In this document: piece by piece, positions 25,505 to 34,752 of the stretch
How the letters are laid out: every line of letters starts with the position of its first letter
Numbering within the stretch: position 1 is the first letter of the stretch
NCBI GenBank assembly: GCA_963846885.1
Contig: CAWJXS010000023.1
Location: 124,001 to 188,000 of the forward strand
DNA: 64,000 bases
Source of the DNA: RPQJ01 sp963846885
Lineage (GTDB): Bacteria; Pseudomonadota; Gammaproteobacteria; Steroidobacterales; Steroidobacteraceae
Direction of reading: 5' to 3'
Position numbers and translations under genes: made by a program
Notes under the pieces: model-generated
Told to the model about the DNA's origin: nothing
Seen by the model: only the letters and a program-made list of their open reading frames with translations
Databases searched by the model: none

Positions 25505-26563
25505 ATGAAGCAGCGCGATCGCGATCCCCAGCCGGCGGGCGGCCACCAGCCATTGCGCGCCCAGGCGGCCCGAACGCACCTGACGGCCCTGCGTGGACTG
25601 CCGCCGATTCTCGCGAGCTTCGGCGTGGCGTGCGAGCCGATCCTGAAGACGGCGAAGCTGAGCCTTGCGGATCTGGAGGATCCGACGCTCAGTGCTCCAT
25701 TTGCAGATCTCGATCGACTGATCGGGCTGTGTGTGCGCGCGACGGAATGCGCCCATTTCGGATTGCTCATGGGACAGTACGTCAACATCCAGACATTCGG
25801 CGTGGCGGGGCGCGTCGCGCGCAATGCGCCGTCGGTCGGCGCCGCGCTGAACGATCTCGCCGCCTATTTCGTCCTGCACGACAACGGCGGTTCGATCAAC
25901 GTGTCGATCCACGAAGCCAGCGTGACTTTCAGTTATGGCGTGCACGTGACTGGACTGCGCAACGCGAACCAGGTGTACGACCTGGCGGTCGCTGCCATGG
26001 TGAACGTCATGCGGCAGCTTTGCGGGCCTGCGTGGCGACCCGATGCCGTGCTCTTGCCGCGGCGGCGTCCTGAGAACATCCGTCCGTATCGCGACTATTT
26101 CATGGCACCGTTGCGTTTCGACTCGATACTGGCCGCGATCGTGTTCCCGGAGCATTGCCTGACCCAGCCGATCGTGGACGCTGATCCGTTGCTGCGCACG
26201 CTGTTGGCCGATAACGCGTCCAACGCGATTGCCCGGCGGGATCCGGTCGTGCACAGCGACGTGCGCAGGGCCATCCGTCTGCTGCTGCTGACCCGCCAAT
26301 GCTCGCGCGCTGAGGTCGCGCGCCGACTTGGATTGCACGAAAGGGCGCTGGGGCGGCGCCTGCAGGCGACCGGCACGACCTTCCAGCGTCTGCTTGATGA
26401 CACCCGTGAAGAGATCGCCCGGCAATTGCTGTGCGATACCGACATTCCCGTGGCGCGAGTCGCAACAGCGCTCGGGTATGGCGACGCGACCGTGTTTACC
26501 CGCGCCTTTACACGCTGGACTGGCCACACTCCCAGCGTGTTCCGGGCGCGGTTGTCGCGTTGA
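25505..26563 (+). CDS. AraC-family regulator (OruR/ArgR-like, arabinose-binding-type N-domain)
   Basis: 352 residues. The N-terminal two thirds match the AraC_binding_2-type effector domain: LPPILASFGVACEPILKTAK, HFGLLMGQYVNIQTFGVAGR. The C-terminal helix-turn-helix has CSRAEVARRLGLHERALGRR and VARVATALGYGDATVFTRAF followed by the closing W-x-G-x-x-P (RWTGHTPSVFRA). It lies between the divergent barrel/DUF2092 set and the arylsulfatase gene and could control either; the 149-base divergent gap favours the barrel set. Ligand unknown. Confidence 0.9.
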   Translation: MKQRDRDPQPAGGHQPLRAQAARTHLTALRGLPPILASFGVACEPILKTAKLSLADLEDPTLSAPFADLDRLIGLCVRATECAHFGLLMGQYVNIQTFGVAGRVARNAPSVGAALNDLAAYFVLHDNGGSINVSIHEASVTFSYGVHVTGLRNANQVYDLAVAAMVNVMRQLCGPAWRPDAVLLPRRRPENIRPYRDYFMAPLRFDSILAAIVFPEHCLTQPIVDADPLLRTLLADNASNAIARRDPVVHSDVRRAIRLLLLTRQCSRAEVARRLGLHERALGRRLQATGTTFQRLLDDTREEIARQLLCDTDIPVARVATALGYGDATVFTRAFTRWTGHTPSVFRARLSR

Positions 26564-26727
26564 CCGGAAGCCGCAGGTTGACGCGATACATTGACTTGAT
26601 GTCGCGATAAGTCGATCCTGTTTGCTGCACGCCGGTGCGCGCCGCAGCGGTCGCTGCAATAATCGAAGCTCGTCGTCGCCATGCCAAGGCTGCAGACGAG
26701 CCGAGAAAAACGCCAAGGGGAAAATCG

Positions 26728-29112
26728 ATGTCAGAGTCAGGAATGACGATCCGGACCGTCGCGCTGCTGGCGCTGCTCGCGGGCGGGCCCGTGTTTGGGA
26801 GCGCGAACGATGCGGTGCTGGACCGCTCGGTCCTGCCGATCGCTGAACCCCACCGGGCCATCACCCATGAACTGGACGCTCGGAACGCCAAGGCACCGCC
26901 GAGGTTTGAGGTCAAGGCTCCCGCGGGCGCACCCAACGTCGTCATCGTGCTCATCGACGACCTCGGTTTCGGCGCGACCAGTGCCTTCGGCGGTCCGATC
27001 GGCACTCCGTCGCTCGACCAGCTGGCCAAGGGCGGCCTGCGCTACACCAACTTCCATACCACGGCGCTGTGCTCGCCGACGCGCGCGGCACTCAAGTCCG
27101 GTCGCAACCATCACACGGTCAACATGGGATTCATCACCGAGATGGCCACGGGGTTTCCGGGTTCGACCGGGCAGATTCCAAACTCCACCGCACCGCTCGC
27201 CGAGACGCTCCGGCTGAACGGTTACAGCACGGCCGCGTTCGGCAAGTGGCACGAGACGCCCTCGTGGGAAGCCAGCATCGCCGGTCCCCTGGACCGCTGG
27301 CCGACCCATCAGGGGTTCGACAAGTTTTATGGCTTCCTGGGCGGCGAAACCAACCAGTGGGCGCCTTACCTCTACGACGGCGTCACCCAGGTCGAATTGC
27401 CCGACGATCCCAACTACCACTTCATGACTGACATGACCGACAAGGCCGTGTCGTGGATCAAGTACCAGAAGGCCCTCACTCCGGGGAAGCCTTCGTTCGT
27501 CTATTTCGCTCCGGGTGCGACACACGCCCCGCATCACGTGCCGAAGGAATGGATCGCGCGGTGGCATGGCAAATTCGACCAGGGCTGGGACAAGATTCGC
27601 GAAGAGACCCTGGCGCGGCAGATCGCAATGGGGGTCGTGCCCAAAGGTACGCAACTCGCACCCAAGCCGCCCGCGCTCAAGGACTGGCAGGCGCTCTCGG
27701 CTGACGAGAAGCGGCTGTTCACCCGGCAGGCAGAAGTGTTCGCCGCGTTCGTCGAATACACCGACCATGAAGTGGGTCGCATGCTGGACGCGTTCAACGA
27801 CGTGGGCGAAGGCGACAACACGCTCGTCTTCTACATCGTCGGCGACAACGGCACGAGCGGTGAAGGCGGCCAGCACGGCATGTTCAACGAGTACACCTAC
27901 TTCAACGGTGTCCAGGAAAAAGTCGAGGACATGCTGAAGCGGATCGACCAGTGGGGCGGTCCCGAGACCTATCCGCACATGGCCGCAGGCTGGGCGGTTG
28001 CGCTCAACGCGCCGTTCGGCTGGATGAAGCAGGTGCCTTCGGACTTCGGTGGCACGCGCAATGGCATGGTCGTGAGCTGGCCGCAGGGAATCAAGGCAAA
28101 GAACGGCATCCGCACGCAGTTCAGCCACGTGATCGACGTCGCGCCGACGGTGCTGCAGGCTGCCACGCTGCCGGAGCCCAAGAGCGTCAACGGCACGCCG
28201 CAGGTGCCGATCGAAGGCACCAGCCTCGTGTACTCCTTTGACGACGCTGCGGCGAAGGAACGCCACACCACGCAGTACTTCGAGATCGCCGGCAACCGCG
28301 CCATTTACCACGACGGCTGGTACGCACGCACGATCCACAGGGCGCCATGGGAGCCCAAGCCGCGCCGGTCGCTTGAAGACAACTCCGCCTGGGAGCTGTT
28401 CAACGTCCAATCTGACTTCAGTCTCGCCAACAACCTGGCCGCGAAGAATCCGCAGAAGCTGGCCGAGTTGCAGGAAGTGTTCCTCAAGGAAGCGGCCAAG
28501 CACCACGTGCTGCCGATGGACGATCGCGTCTTCGAGCGGCTCGATGCGGCGTCGGTCGGCCGTCCCGACCTCATGGCGGGCCGCACTTCGATGACGCTCG
28601 CCGAAGGCATGACCGGCATGATGGAAGCGGTCTTCGTCAACGTGAAGAACCGTTCGAAGACCGTCACCGCCGAGGTCGACGTGCCGGCGAGCGGTGGCAA
28701 CGGCACGATCCTGGCGCAGGGCGGGCGTTTCGGCGGCTGGTCCTTGTACGTCAAGGATGGCGTCCCGGCCTACGACTACAACTTCCTCGGGTTGCAACAC
28801 ACCAGCATCGTGTCGAGCAAGCCGCTGCCGCCCGGCAAGGCGACGATTCGTTTCGACTTCGCCAGCGACGGTGGTGGTCCCGGCAAGGGCGGCGTCGGCA
28901 CGCTCTATGTGAACGACGAGCAGGTAGCCCAGGGAAGGATCGAACACACCCAGGCGGGCCTGTTCTCGGCGGACGAGACGGCCGACGTTGGCATCGATCT
29001 CGGCACGCCAGTCGTCGAATCGATCGGTGCGGAAGCGAAGTCCAGGTTCACCGGGCACATTCCGAAGGTGACCGTCGAAGTTCGTGCGCCGAAGCCGGCT
29101 GCGGCTCCGTGA
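26728..29112 (+). CDS. Arylsulfatase (type I, formylglycine-dependent)
   Basis: 794 residues from an ATG after AAGGGGAAAAT. The sulfatase signature is complete: CSPTRAALKSGR, with Cys115 as the residue converted to formylglycine. Metal-binding Asp residues appear in NVVIVLIDDLGFGATS and the second metal site in FYIVGDNGTSGEGGQHG. An N-terminal hydrophobic segment (VALLALLAGGPVFGSANDAV) suggests export. The C-terminal part after about residue 620 is an extra beta-rich domain seen in large periplasmic arylsulfatases. It would hydrolyse a sulfate ester, substrate unknown. The converting enzyme for Cys115 is not encoded here. Confidence 0.93.
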   Translation: MSESGMTIRTVALLALLAGGPVFGSANDAVLDRSVLPIAEPHRAITHELDARNAKAPPRFEVKAPAGAPNVVIVLIDDLGFGATSAFGGPIGTPSLDQLAKGGLRYTNFHTTALCSPTRAALKSGRNHHTVNMGFITEMATGFPGSTGQIPNSTAPLAETLRLNGYSTAAFGKWHETPSWEASIAGPLDRWPTHQGFDKFYGFLGGETNQWAPYLYDGVTQVELPDDPNYHFMTDMTDKAVSWIKYQKALTPGKPSFVYFAPGATHAPHHVPKEWIARWHGKFDQGWDKIREETLARQIAMGVVPKGTQLAPKPPALKDWQALSADEKRLFTRQAEVFAAFVEYTDHEVGRMLDAFNDVGEGDNTLVFYIVGDNGTSGEGGQHGMFNEYTYFNGVQEKVEDMLKRIDQWGGPETYPHMAAGWAVALNAPFGWMKQVPSDFGGTRNGMVVSWPQGIKAKNGIRTQFSHVIDVAPTVLQAATLPEPKSVNGTPQVPIEGTSLVYSFDDAAAKERHTTQYFEIAGNRAIYHDGWYARTIHRAPWEPKPRRSLEDNSAWELFNVQSDFSLANNLAAKNPQKLAELQEVFLKEAAKHHVLPMDDRVFERLDAASVGRPDLMAGRTSMTLAEGMTGMMEAVFVNVKNRSKTVTAEVDVPASGGNGTILAQGGRFGGWSLYVKDGVPAYDYNFLGLQHTSIVSSKPLPPGKATIRFDFASDGGGPGKGGVGTLYVNDEQVAQGRIEHTQAGLFSADETADVGIDLGTPVVESIGAEAKSRFTGHIPKVTVEVRAPKPAAAP

Positions 29113-29154
29113 CCACAGTCACGCTCGATGTCGGGAGCGGTTGGAGGTAACGTC

Positions 29155-29913
29155 ATGCGACTGCAGGAACAGGTCTGCTGCGTGACCGGCGCTGCCTCGG
29201 GCATCGGCGAAGCCGTGGCTCGCCGATTCCTCCATGAAGGCGCGCGCGTCGCCATGATCGACCGTGACGCGGCACGGCTCGAGACGGTGGCCGGTGGCTT
29301 CGAACGCGACTTCCCCGGGCGCGTGAAGTCATTCGCGATCGACGTGTGCGACGAGGCCGCCGTCGCCGCGGCGATCACCGGCATCTGCGCGCACTGGGGT
29401 CGCCTCGACGGGGCCGTCAATTGCGCGGGCATCCTGGGGCCGGTCGGCCGTTTGCACGAGATCGATACGGCCGCCTACCGCGAACTCATGCAGAACAACC
29501 TCGATGGCATGTTCCACAGCATGAAGCACGAGCTGGCGGCGATGCTGCCCAGGCGTCGCGGCAGCATCGTCAATATCGCATCGGCTGCGGGCGTCGTTGG
29601 TTTCCCAATGGCGGCTGCCTACACGGCAGCGAAGCACGGCGTCGTCGGTCTCACGCGCACCAGCGCCATCGACTACGCGCTCGACGGCATCCGCATCAAC
29701 GCGATTGCACCGGGTGGCGTGGATACGCCGCTGATACGCGCGACGACCTGCTCGACGCCAGAAGGGCAGCAGATGATCGAGGCGATGCACCCCATGAAGC
29801 GGCTGGCCCAGCCGGAGGAGATCGCGAACGCCGCGCTGTTCCTGGTCTCGGACGAGGCGTCGTTCGTCACCGGTTCCGTCTACAGCGTGGACGGCGGCTG
29901 GACCACCGGGTAA
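29155..29913 (+). CDS. Short-chain dehydrogenase/reductase (classical SDR)
   Basis: 252 residues from the ATG with GGAGG eight bases upstream. The cofactor motif TGAASGIG (residues 11-18), the NAG-type motif NCAGILG and the catalytic set Ser143, Tyr156 and Lys160 (YTAAK) are all present. The ending SFVTGSVYSVDGGWTTG is usual for the family. The acidic residue in MIDRD after strand 2 points to NAD rather than NADP. It follows the arylsulfatase with 42 bases between them, so oxidation of an alcohol freed from a sulfate ester is a reasonable but unproven idea. Confidence 0.92.
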   Translation: MRLQEQVCCVTGAASGIGEAVARRFLHEGARVAMIDRDAARLETVAGGFERDFPGRVKSFAIDVCDEAAVAAAITGICAHWGRLDGAVNCAGILGPVGRLHEIDTAAYRELMQNNLDGMFHSMKHELAAMLPRRRGSIVNIASAAGVVGFPMAAAYTAAKHGVVGLTRTSAIDYALDGIRINAIAPGGVDTPLIRATTCSTPEGQQMIEAMHPMKRLAQPEEIANAALFLVSDEASFVTGSVYSVDGGWTTG

Positions 29914-30048
29914 CGGTCGATTGCTGGCTGCAGGCCAGTCAAGAGCCTTGCAGAACGAAAGGGCAGCAGGAAATGCTGCATTGCGGTATGATCCGTGCCG
30001 CACTTTGGGACTCAGCTGCTCGGGGTTCCGCTCCCACGAGAGAACCTG

Positions 30049-31752
30049 ATGTCAAACCACTCCGCTGACGACCAAGTTATTCCCACGTTTGCCGAACTCG
30101 GCCTGTCCGAGCCGGTCGTTGCCGCGTTGCGCGACGTGGGGTACGAATCCCCTTCACCGATCCAGGCGGCGACCATTCCCGTCCTGCTGGCGGGCAATGA
30201 CCTGATTGGCCAGGCCCAGACCGGTACGGGCAAAACCGCGGCTTTTGCGTTGCCGTTCCTGTCGATGCTGGACGTAGCCCGCCGCGAACCGCAGGTGCTG
30301 GTGCTCGTCCCCACCCGTGAACTCGCCATCCAGGTGGCGGAAGCGTTCCAGAAGTACGCCAGCAAGATGCCCGGATTGCACGTGCTGCCGATTTACGGCG
30401 GCCAGAGTTACACGCCGCAGCTCAACGCACTGAAGCGCGGCACGCACGTGATCGTCGCCACTCCCGGTCGCGTGATGGATCACCTGCAGCGCGGCACGCT
30501 CAACCTGGCCACGCTGAAGTACGTCGTGCTCGACGAAGCGGACGAGATGCTGCAGATGGGATTCGTCGACGCGATCGACGAGATCCTCGGCATGGCGCCG
30601 AAGGAAAGACAGGTGGCGTTGTTCTCGGCCACGCTGCCGAAGCCGATCCGCAACATCGCCCAGAAGCACCTGCGTTCGCCGCAGGAAGTCACGATCAAGT
30701 CGAAGACGACCACGGCAACCAACATCCGCCAGCGCTACTGGGTGGTGTCTGGCATGCACAAGCTCGACGCGCTGACCCGCATCCTCGAAGTCGAAACCTT
30801 CGATGCCATGCTGGTGTTTGCGCGCACCAAGCAGGCGACCGTGGAACTCGTCGAAAAGCTCGAGGCGCGCGGGTTCGCCTCTGCGGCCCTGAACGGGGAC
30901 ATCCTGCAGGCCCAGCGCGAGCGCACCGTGGCTGCGCTCAAGGCCGGCAAGGTCGACATCGTGGTCGCCACCGACGTGGCGGCCCGCGGACTCGACGTCG
31001 ACCGCATCACCCACGTCGTGAACTTCGACGTGCCGTATGACAGCGAATCCTACGTGCACCGTATCGGTCGTACCGGACGGGCAGGGCGCAGCGGCGAGGC
31101 GATCCTCTTCATCGCCCCGCGCGAGCGCAACATGCTGCGAATCATCGAGCGCGCGACGCGACAGCCCATCGAAGCGATGACCCTGCCGACGCTCGACGAC
31201 GTCAATGCCAAGCGCGCCACCAAGTTCAAGCAGGAAATCGCCGACGCCGTGGCCTCACAGGCCGGCGAAGCGTATCGGGGCGTGCTCGAAGACTACCTGC
31301 GGGAAACCGATGCCGACCTGCTCGACGTCGCCACGGCCCTGGCTTCGATGGTTCGTGGCGGCAAGTCGCTGGCCGTAAGCAAGCGTCGGGAGCCCAAGGG
31401 CGAGGCGGCAGCCAAGGGCGAAAGCGCCACCCGTGCGTCGGGTGACGACGATGCGCCGCAGCGTGCCCCCCGGACGCGCAAGTCCGAAGGACCGCAGGCG
31501 ACGTTCCGCCTCGAGGTCGGCCGCATGCATGGCGTGCTGCCGGGCAACATCGTCGGCGCGCTGGCACACGAAGGCGACCTGCACGGCACGGAGATCAACG
31601 GCCTCAGCATCCGCGACGACCACACGCTGGTCCGCCTGCCGGCCGACATCACCGAGAAAACGCTGGCTCACCTGCGCACAGTCGAGGTGCGCGGCCGCCC
31701 GCTGGCCATCAGTCGCTACAAGAATCGCAAGGACTCCCGTAGCGAAGGTTGA
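30049..31752 (+). CDS. deaD: DEAD-box ATP-dependent RNA helicase (DeaD/CsdA type)
   Basis: 567 residues. Helicase motifs are in order: the Q motif region FAELGLSEPVVAALRDVGYE, motif I AQTGTGKT, motif II DEAD in VVLDEADEMLQMGF, motif III SAT, and motif VI HRIGRTGRAGR. A C-terminal DbpA-type RNA-binding domain (TFRLEVGRMHGVLPGNIVGA onward) identifies the DeaD/CsdA group, which helps ribosome assembly and mRNA turnover, particularly in the cold. The ATG at 30049 is chosen because the helicase N-terminus begins there; the 135-base leader is unannotated. It looks like the first core gene after the accessory region. Confidence 0.93.
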   Translation: MSNHSADDQVIPTFAELGLSEPVVAALRDVGYESPSPIQAATIPVLLAGNDLIGQAQTGTGKTAAFALPFLSMLDVARREPQVLVLVPTRELAIQVAEAFQKYASKMPGLHVLPIYGGQSYTPQLNALKRGTHVIVATPGRVMDHLQRGTLNLATLKYVVLDEADEMLQMGFVDAIDEILGMAPKERQVALFSATLPKPIRNIAQKHLRSPQEVTIKSKTTTATNIRQRYWVVSGMHKLDALTRILEVETFDAMLVFARTKQATVELVEKLEARGFASAALNGDILQAQRERTVAALKAGKVDIVVATDVAARGLDVDRITHVVNFDVPYDSESYVHRIGRTGRAGRSGEAILFIAPRERNMLRIIERATRQPIEAMTLPTLDDVNAKRATKFKQEIADAVASQAGEAYRGVLEDYLRETDADLLDVATALASMVRGGKSLAVSKRREPKGEAAAKGESATRASGDDDAPQRAPRTRKSEGPQATFRLEVGRMHGVLPGNIVGALAHEGDLHGTEINGLSIRDDHTLVRLPADITEKTLAHLRTVEVRGRPLAISRYKNRKDSRSEG

Positions 31753-31805
31753 CGTCTTTTTGCGGGAGGGCCGCGTCGCGCGCTAGCGGCCTGCCGCCGG
31801 TCAGA

Positions 31806-32801
31806 TCACCTGCGACTGCGACGACCAGTGCCGCCCGCAGCGTGACCACCTTTGGCGCCGGGTGCCTGCAGCGGGCCCAGCTCGGCAATCACAGCCGCTT
31901 CGTCGGGCCGCGGCCCGGCGTGATGATGACCCAGGGCGTGATGCATGGCAGACAGGTGAGCGAACGTCGTGCCGCAGCAGCCGCCGATGATGCGCGCGCC
32001 CGAGTTGGCGGCCAGGTCGACATAGGTCGCCATCAGTTCGGGCGTGCCCGAATAGTGAATCTCTGCGCCGATGAACTGCGGCACGCCTGCATTCGCCTTG
32101 GCGATGATGGGGATGCCGGCTTCCTTCGCGGTCATGCCGAGGATGGTCATCACGAGATCGGAGGCGCCGACGCCGCAGTTGGCGCCGATGGCGAGCGGAG
32201 GCGGGCTCAGGCTTTGCGCAAACTCCACCAGCGCAGCAGGCGTGATGCCCATCATCGTGCGGCCCGCGGTGTCGAAGCTGGCGGTGAACGTGTACGGGAT
32301 GCCGACGTTGGCGGCTGCGATCGCCGCCGCGCGGATTTCCTCGAGCGACGACATCGTCTCGATCCAGGCGACGTCGGCACCGCCTTCCTTCAGGCCGTGC
32401 ATCTGCTCCTCGAATACAGCGATCGCCATCGGCTCGGTCAATACGCCGAGCGGCTCGAACAGGTCGCCCGTCGGGCCGACTGAACCCGCGACGACGACGG
32501 GGCGCCCGGCCTTGTCGGCCACGGCGCGCGCGTGCTGGGCTGCCAGCCGGTTGATCTCGCGCACACGGTCCTGCATGCCGTGGAGCATCAGGCGCCGCGC
32601 ATTACCGCCGAAACTGTTGGTCAGGATGATGTCGGAGCCGGCGTCGACGAAGCCCTGGTGCAGCGCGCGGATGCGCTCCGGGTGGTCGATGTTCCACATC
32701 TCCGGGGCGTCACCGGAGGTGAGGCCCATCGCGAACAGGTTGGTGCCGGTGGCGCCGTCGGCCAGCAGGGTACGGCCGGATGCGAGCAAGGAGGCGAGCA
32801 T
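31806..32801 (-). CDS. bmt: Homocysteine S-methyltransferase (betaine/methylthiol donor type)
   Basis: 331 residues from the ATG that begins MLASLLASGRTLLADGATGT; an in-frame 19-residue extension upstream is not conserved. The zinc-binding Cys residues expected of the family are present: one in IGANCGVGASD and a pair in IIGGCCGTT. The GATGT loop near the start and LTNSFGGNARRL also fit. The enzyme transfers a methyl group to homocysteine to make methionine; the donor, probably glycine betaine, cannot be settled from sequence. It is convergent with the deaD gene. Confidence 0.85.
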   Translation of the reverse strand: MLASLLASGRTLLADGATGTNLFAMGLTSGDAPEMWNIDHPERIRALHQGFVDAGSDIILTNSFGGNARRLMLHGMQDRVREINRLAAQHARAVADKAGRPVVVAGSVGPTGDLFEPLGVLTEPMAIAVFEEQMHGLKEGGADVAWIETMSSLEEIRAAAIAAANVGIPYTFTASFDTAGRTMMGITPAALVEFAQSLSPPPLAIGANCGVGASDLVMTILGMTAKEAGIPIIAKANAGVPQFIGAEIHYSGTPELMATYVDLAANSGARIIGGCCGTTFAHLSAMHHALGHHHAGPRPDEAAVIAELGPLQAPGAKGGHAAGGTGRRSRR

Positions 32802-32864
32802 GGAATTCCAGGCTGGGGTGGAAACGGCAATTTTAGCCGTGCCCGCCCTGCGGCGCACGACGGA

Positions 32865-33807
32865 TTACTTCGTGGGGGAAGGTGCCTGCGGTTTCCAGTC
32901 GCCGAACAGAAAGCGCAGTGCCTCGGGCAGGCGTTTCTCCCAGGCGGCTTCCGTGTGCAGGGCGTCGGGATCGATGACGACGCGCACGTTCGAGTCGTCG
33001 TAGCCCGCGGCGCGGAAGTTGGCTTCGACCTGCTGCACCATGCCGATCATCTTGCGGCTGATCGCAGGATCGTCCGCCTCCTTGCCGCCGAAGCCGATGA
33101 ACACCTTGGCCGGCATGGCTGCGAGTGGGTTCGTATCCCGCACCAGCTGGCCCATGCCGACCCACAAGCGTCGGGCTCTCGATGAGTCCGTAACCGAACT
33201 CACCCGGCTTGGCCAATAGCGCATACAACGTGGCCACACCGCCGTAGGACGAACCGCCGATCCCGGTGTTGGGAGCTCCCGTCAATGTGCGGTACTTGTC
33301 GTTGACCAGCGGCATCACCTCCCGCACCAGGAAGTCCGGGAACTGCTTGCCCGCGGGCTCCGCCATGTCCGGGCTGCCGATGAAGTCCTTGTAGGGCAGG
33401 TATTCGGACGCGCGGAGGGCTGCTGCATGATCGACGCCGACGACGATGAACGGCGGCATTTCGCCTGCGCCGGTCAGTCGCGCCGTGATCTCGTCCAGGC
33501 CCCACTCGTGCGCGCTGACGTCACTGAGGCAGGCGTCGAACAGGTTCTGCCCGTCGAGCATGTACAGCACCGGATAGCGTCGACCGCTGTTGGCTGCGTC
33601 GTCATAGCCGCGCGGCAGCAGCACGCGGATTTTCCGCTCGTTATTGAAAATCAGGCTGCGCAGGGTGTGCAGGCGCAGGTCCCCAGTGACGGTCGACTTG
33701 CATGCGACGGTGGGCGTGCCTCCGCTGGTTTGCGGCGCAGCCTGCGCAAGCGCCGCAAGACCCAGGCCTGCGACAAGCACTGTGGAGAGCAAGGTCTTTT
33801 CGAGCAT
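32865..33807 (-). pseudogene. Enterochelin-esterase-like secreted hydrolase (Fes family), one frameshift
   Basis: From the ATG at 33807 a signal peptide (TLLSTVLVAGLGLAALAQA) leads into an esterase domain: RYPVLYMLDGQNLFDACLSD, PPFIVVGVDHA, and the nucleophile elbow GGSSYGG. Near 33172 the frame shifts by one extra base after LIESPT. The next frame supplies LWVGMGQLVRDTNPLAAMPA, FIGFGGKEADDP and the likely catalytic His in DALHTEAAWEKRLPEALRFL to the stop. Removing one base gives about 313 residues, full length for the family. A single-base sequencing error is at least as likely as true inactivation. Substrate unknown. Confidence 0.82.
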
Positions 33808-33950
33808 CGGTACCGTCCTCGCCGGCGTGGAGCCAATGCCGCTACCTTAATGCAAGTCCACCGGCGCTGGCAGCGGGCCTCGCGCGGATTGCGGTGAACC
33901 GTGCGTGACGCGCGATCGCAGCCGCACGCCGCAGCCGCTAGACTCGCCCC

Positions 33951-34748
33951 ATGCGAATCCAGTTGCTCGGCGTTCCCACAGACGTCAATTCGTCCTACAG
34001 GCGCGGTGCGGCGTCGGGCCCGCAAGCGATCAGGGCGGCGTGGCAGCGCTATGCGGAGTTCGGCAACTCAGCGACGGAGAGCGGGCTCGAGATCGATGTC
34101 GATCTCAGCGTTGCCGATCTCGGTGACGTGGCCATTGGCGAGACTGCGGCCGATCACGAACTGATCGTCACGGCCGCTGCGGCGGCCGCGCGGAACGGAC
34201 CCGTGCTCGCGATCGGCGGCGACCACTCGGTGACCTTTCCGTTGGTGGAAGGGCTCGCACGCGTGCACGGTCCCCTCAACCTGCTGCACTTCGACGCGCA
34301 CCCTGACCTGTACGACGATTACGCCGGCAATCCAAGGTCGCACGCGAGCCCGTTCGCCCGGATCATGGAGCGAGGCCTCGCGCGCAGGCTGGTGCAGGTG
34401 GGCGTGCGCACGTGGAGCCGTCACAACCGCGCGCAGGCGCAGCGCTTCGGCGTCGAGGTGGTCGAGTGGACTGGATTTTCGCCGGACACCGTGCCGATTC
34501 CGCCGGCACCTTTGTACGTCACCATCGACCTCGACGCGCTCGACCCCGCGTTTGCTCCCGGCGTCTCGCATCCCGAGCCCGCGGGCCTCAGCGTGCGCGA
34601 CATCGTGCAGGTCCTGGCGCGCATCCCGGGTCCGCTGGTCGGCGCCGATGTCGTCGAGTTGAATCCCGCGTGCGATACCGGCGACACCACCGCGATCGTG
34701 GCCGTCAAACTGCTGAAGGAGTTGATGGGAGCGATGGCGCGCCCATGA
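33951..34748 (+). CDS. Arginase/agmatinase/formimidoylglutamase-family ureohydrolase
   Basis: 265 residues. All binuclear manganese motifs are present: GGDHS (residues 89-93), DAHPD (115-119) and the IDLDALDP segment with Asp193 and Asp195. The ending is DVVELNPACDTGDTTAIVAV, as usual in the superfamily. It would hydrolyse a guanidino or formimidoyl compound to urea or formamide. Sequence alone does not separate arginase from agmatinase, and no arginine or histidine pathway genes lie next to it. It is divergent from the esterase and convergent with selO. Confidence 0.9.
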   Translation: MRIQLLGVPTDVNSSYRRGAASGPQAIRAAWQRYAEFGNSATESGLEIDVDLSVADLGDVAIGETAADHELIVTAAAAAARNGPVLAIGGDHSVTFPLVEGLARVHGPLNLLHFDAHPDLYDDYAGNPRSHASPFARIMERGLARRLVQVGVRTWSRHNRAQAQRFGVEVVEWTGFSPDTVPIPPAPLYVTIDLDALDPAFAPGVSHPEPAGLSVRDIVQVLARIPGPLVGADVVELNPACDTGDTTAIVAVKLLKELMGAMARP

Positions 34749-34752
34749 AGTC

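Noticed and set aside
26575..26615. Imperfect repeats (two GCGATA boxes around a near-palindrome) upstream of the arylsulfatase
   Set aside because: Suggestive of an operator but too short and imperfect to support without comparison to other sites.
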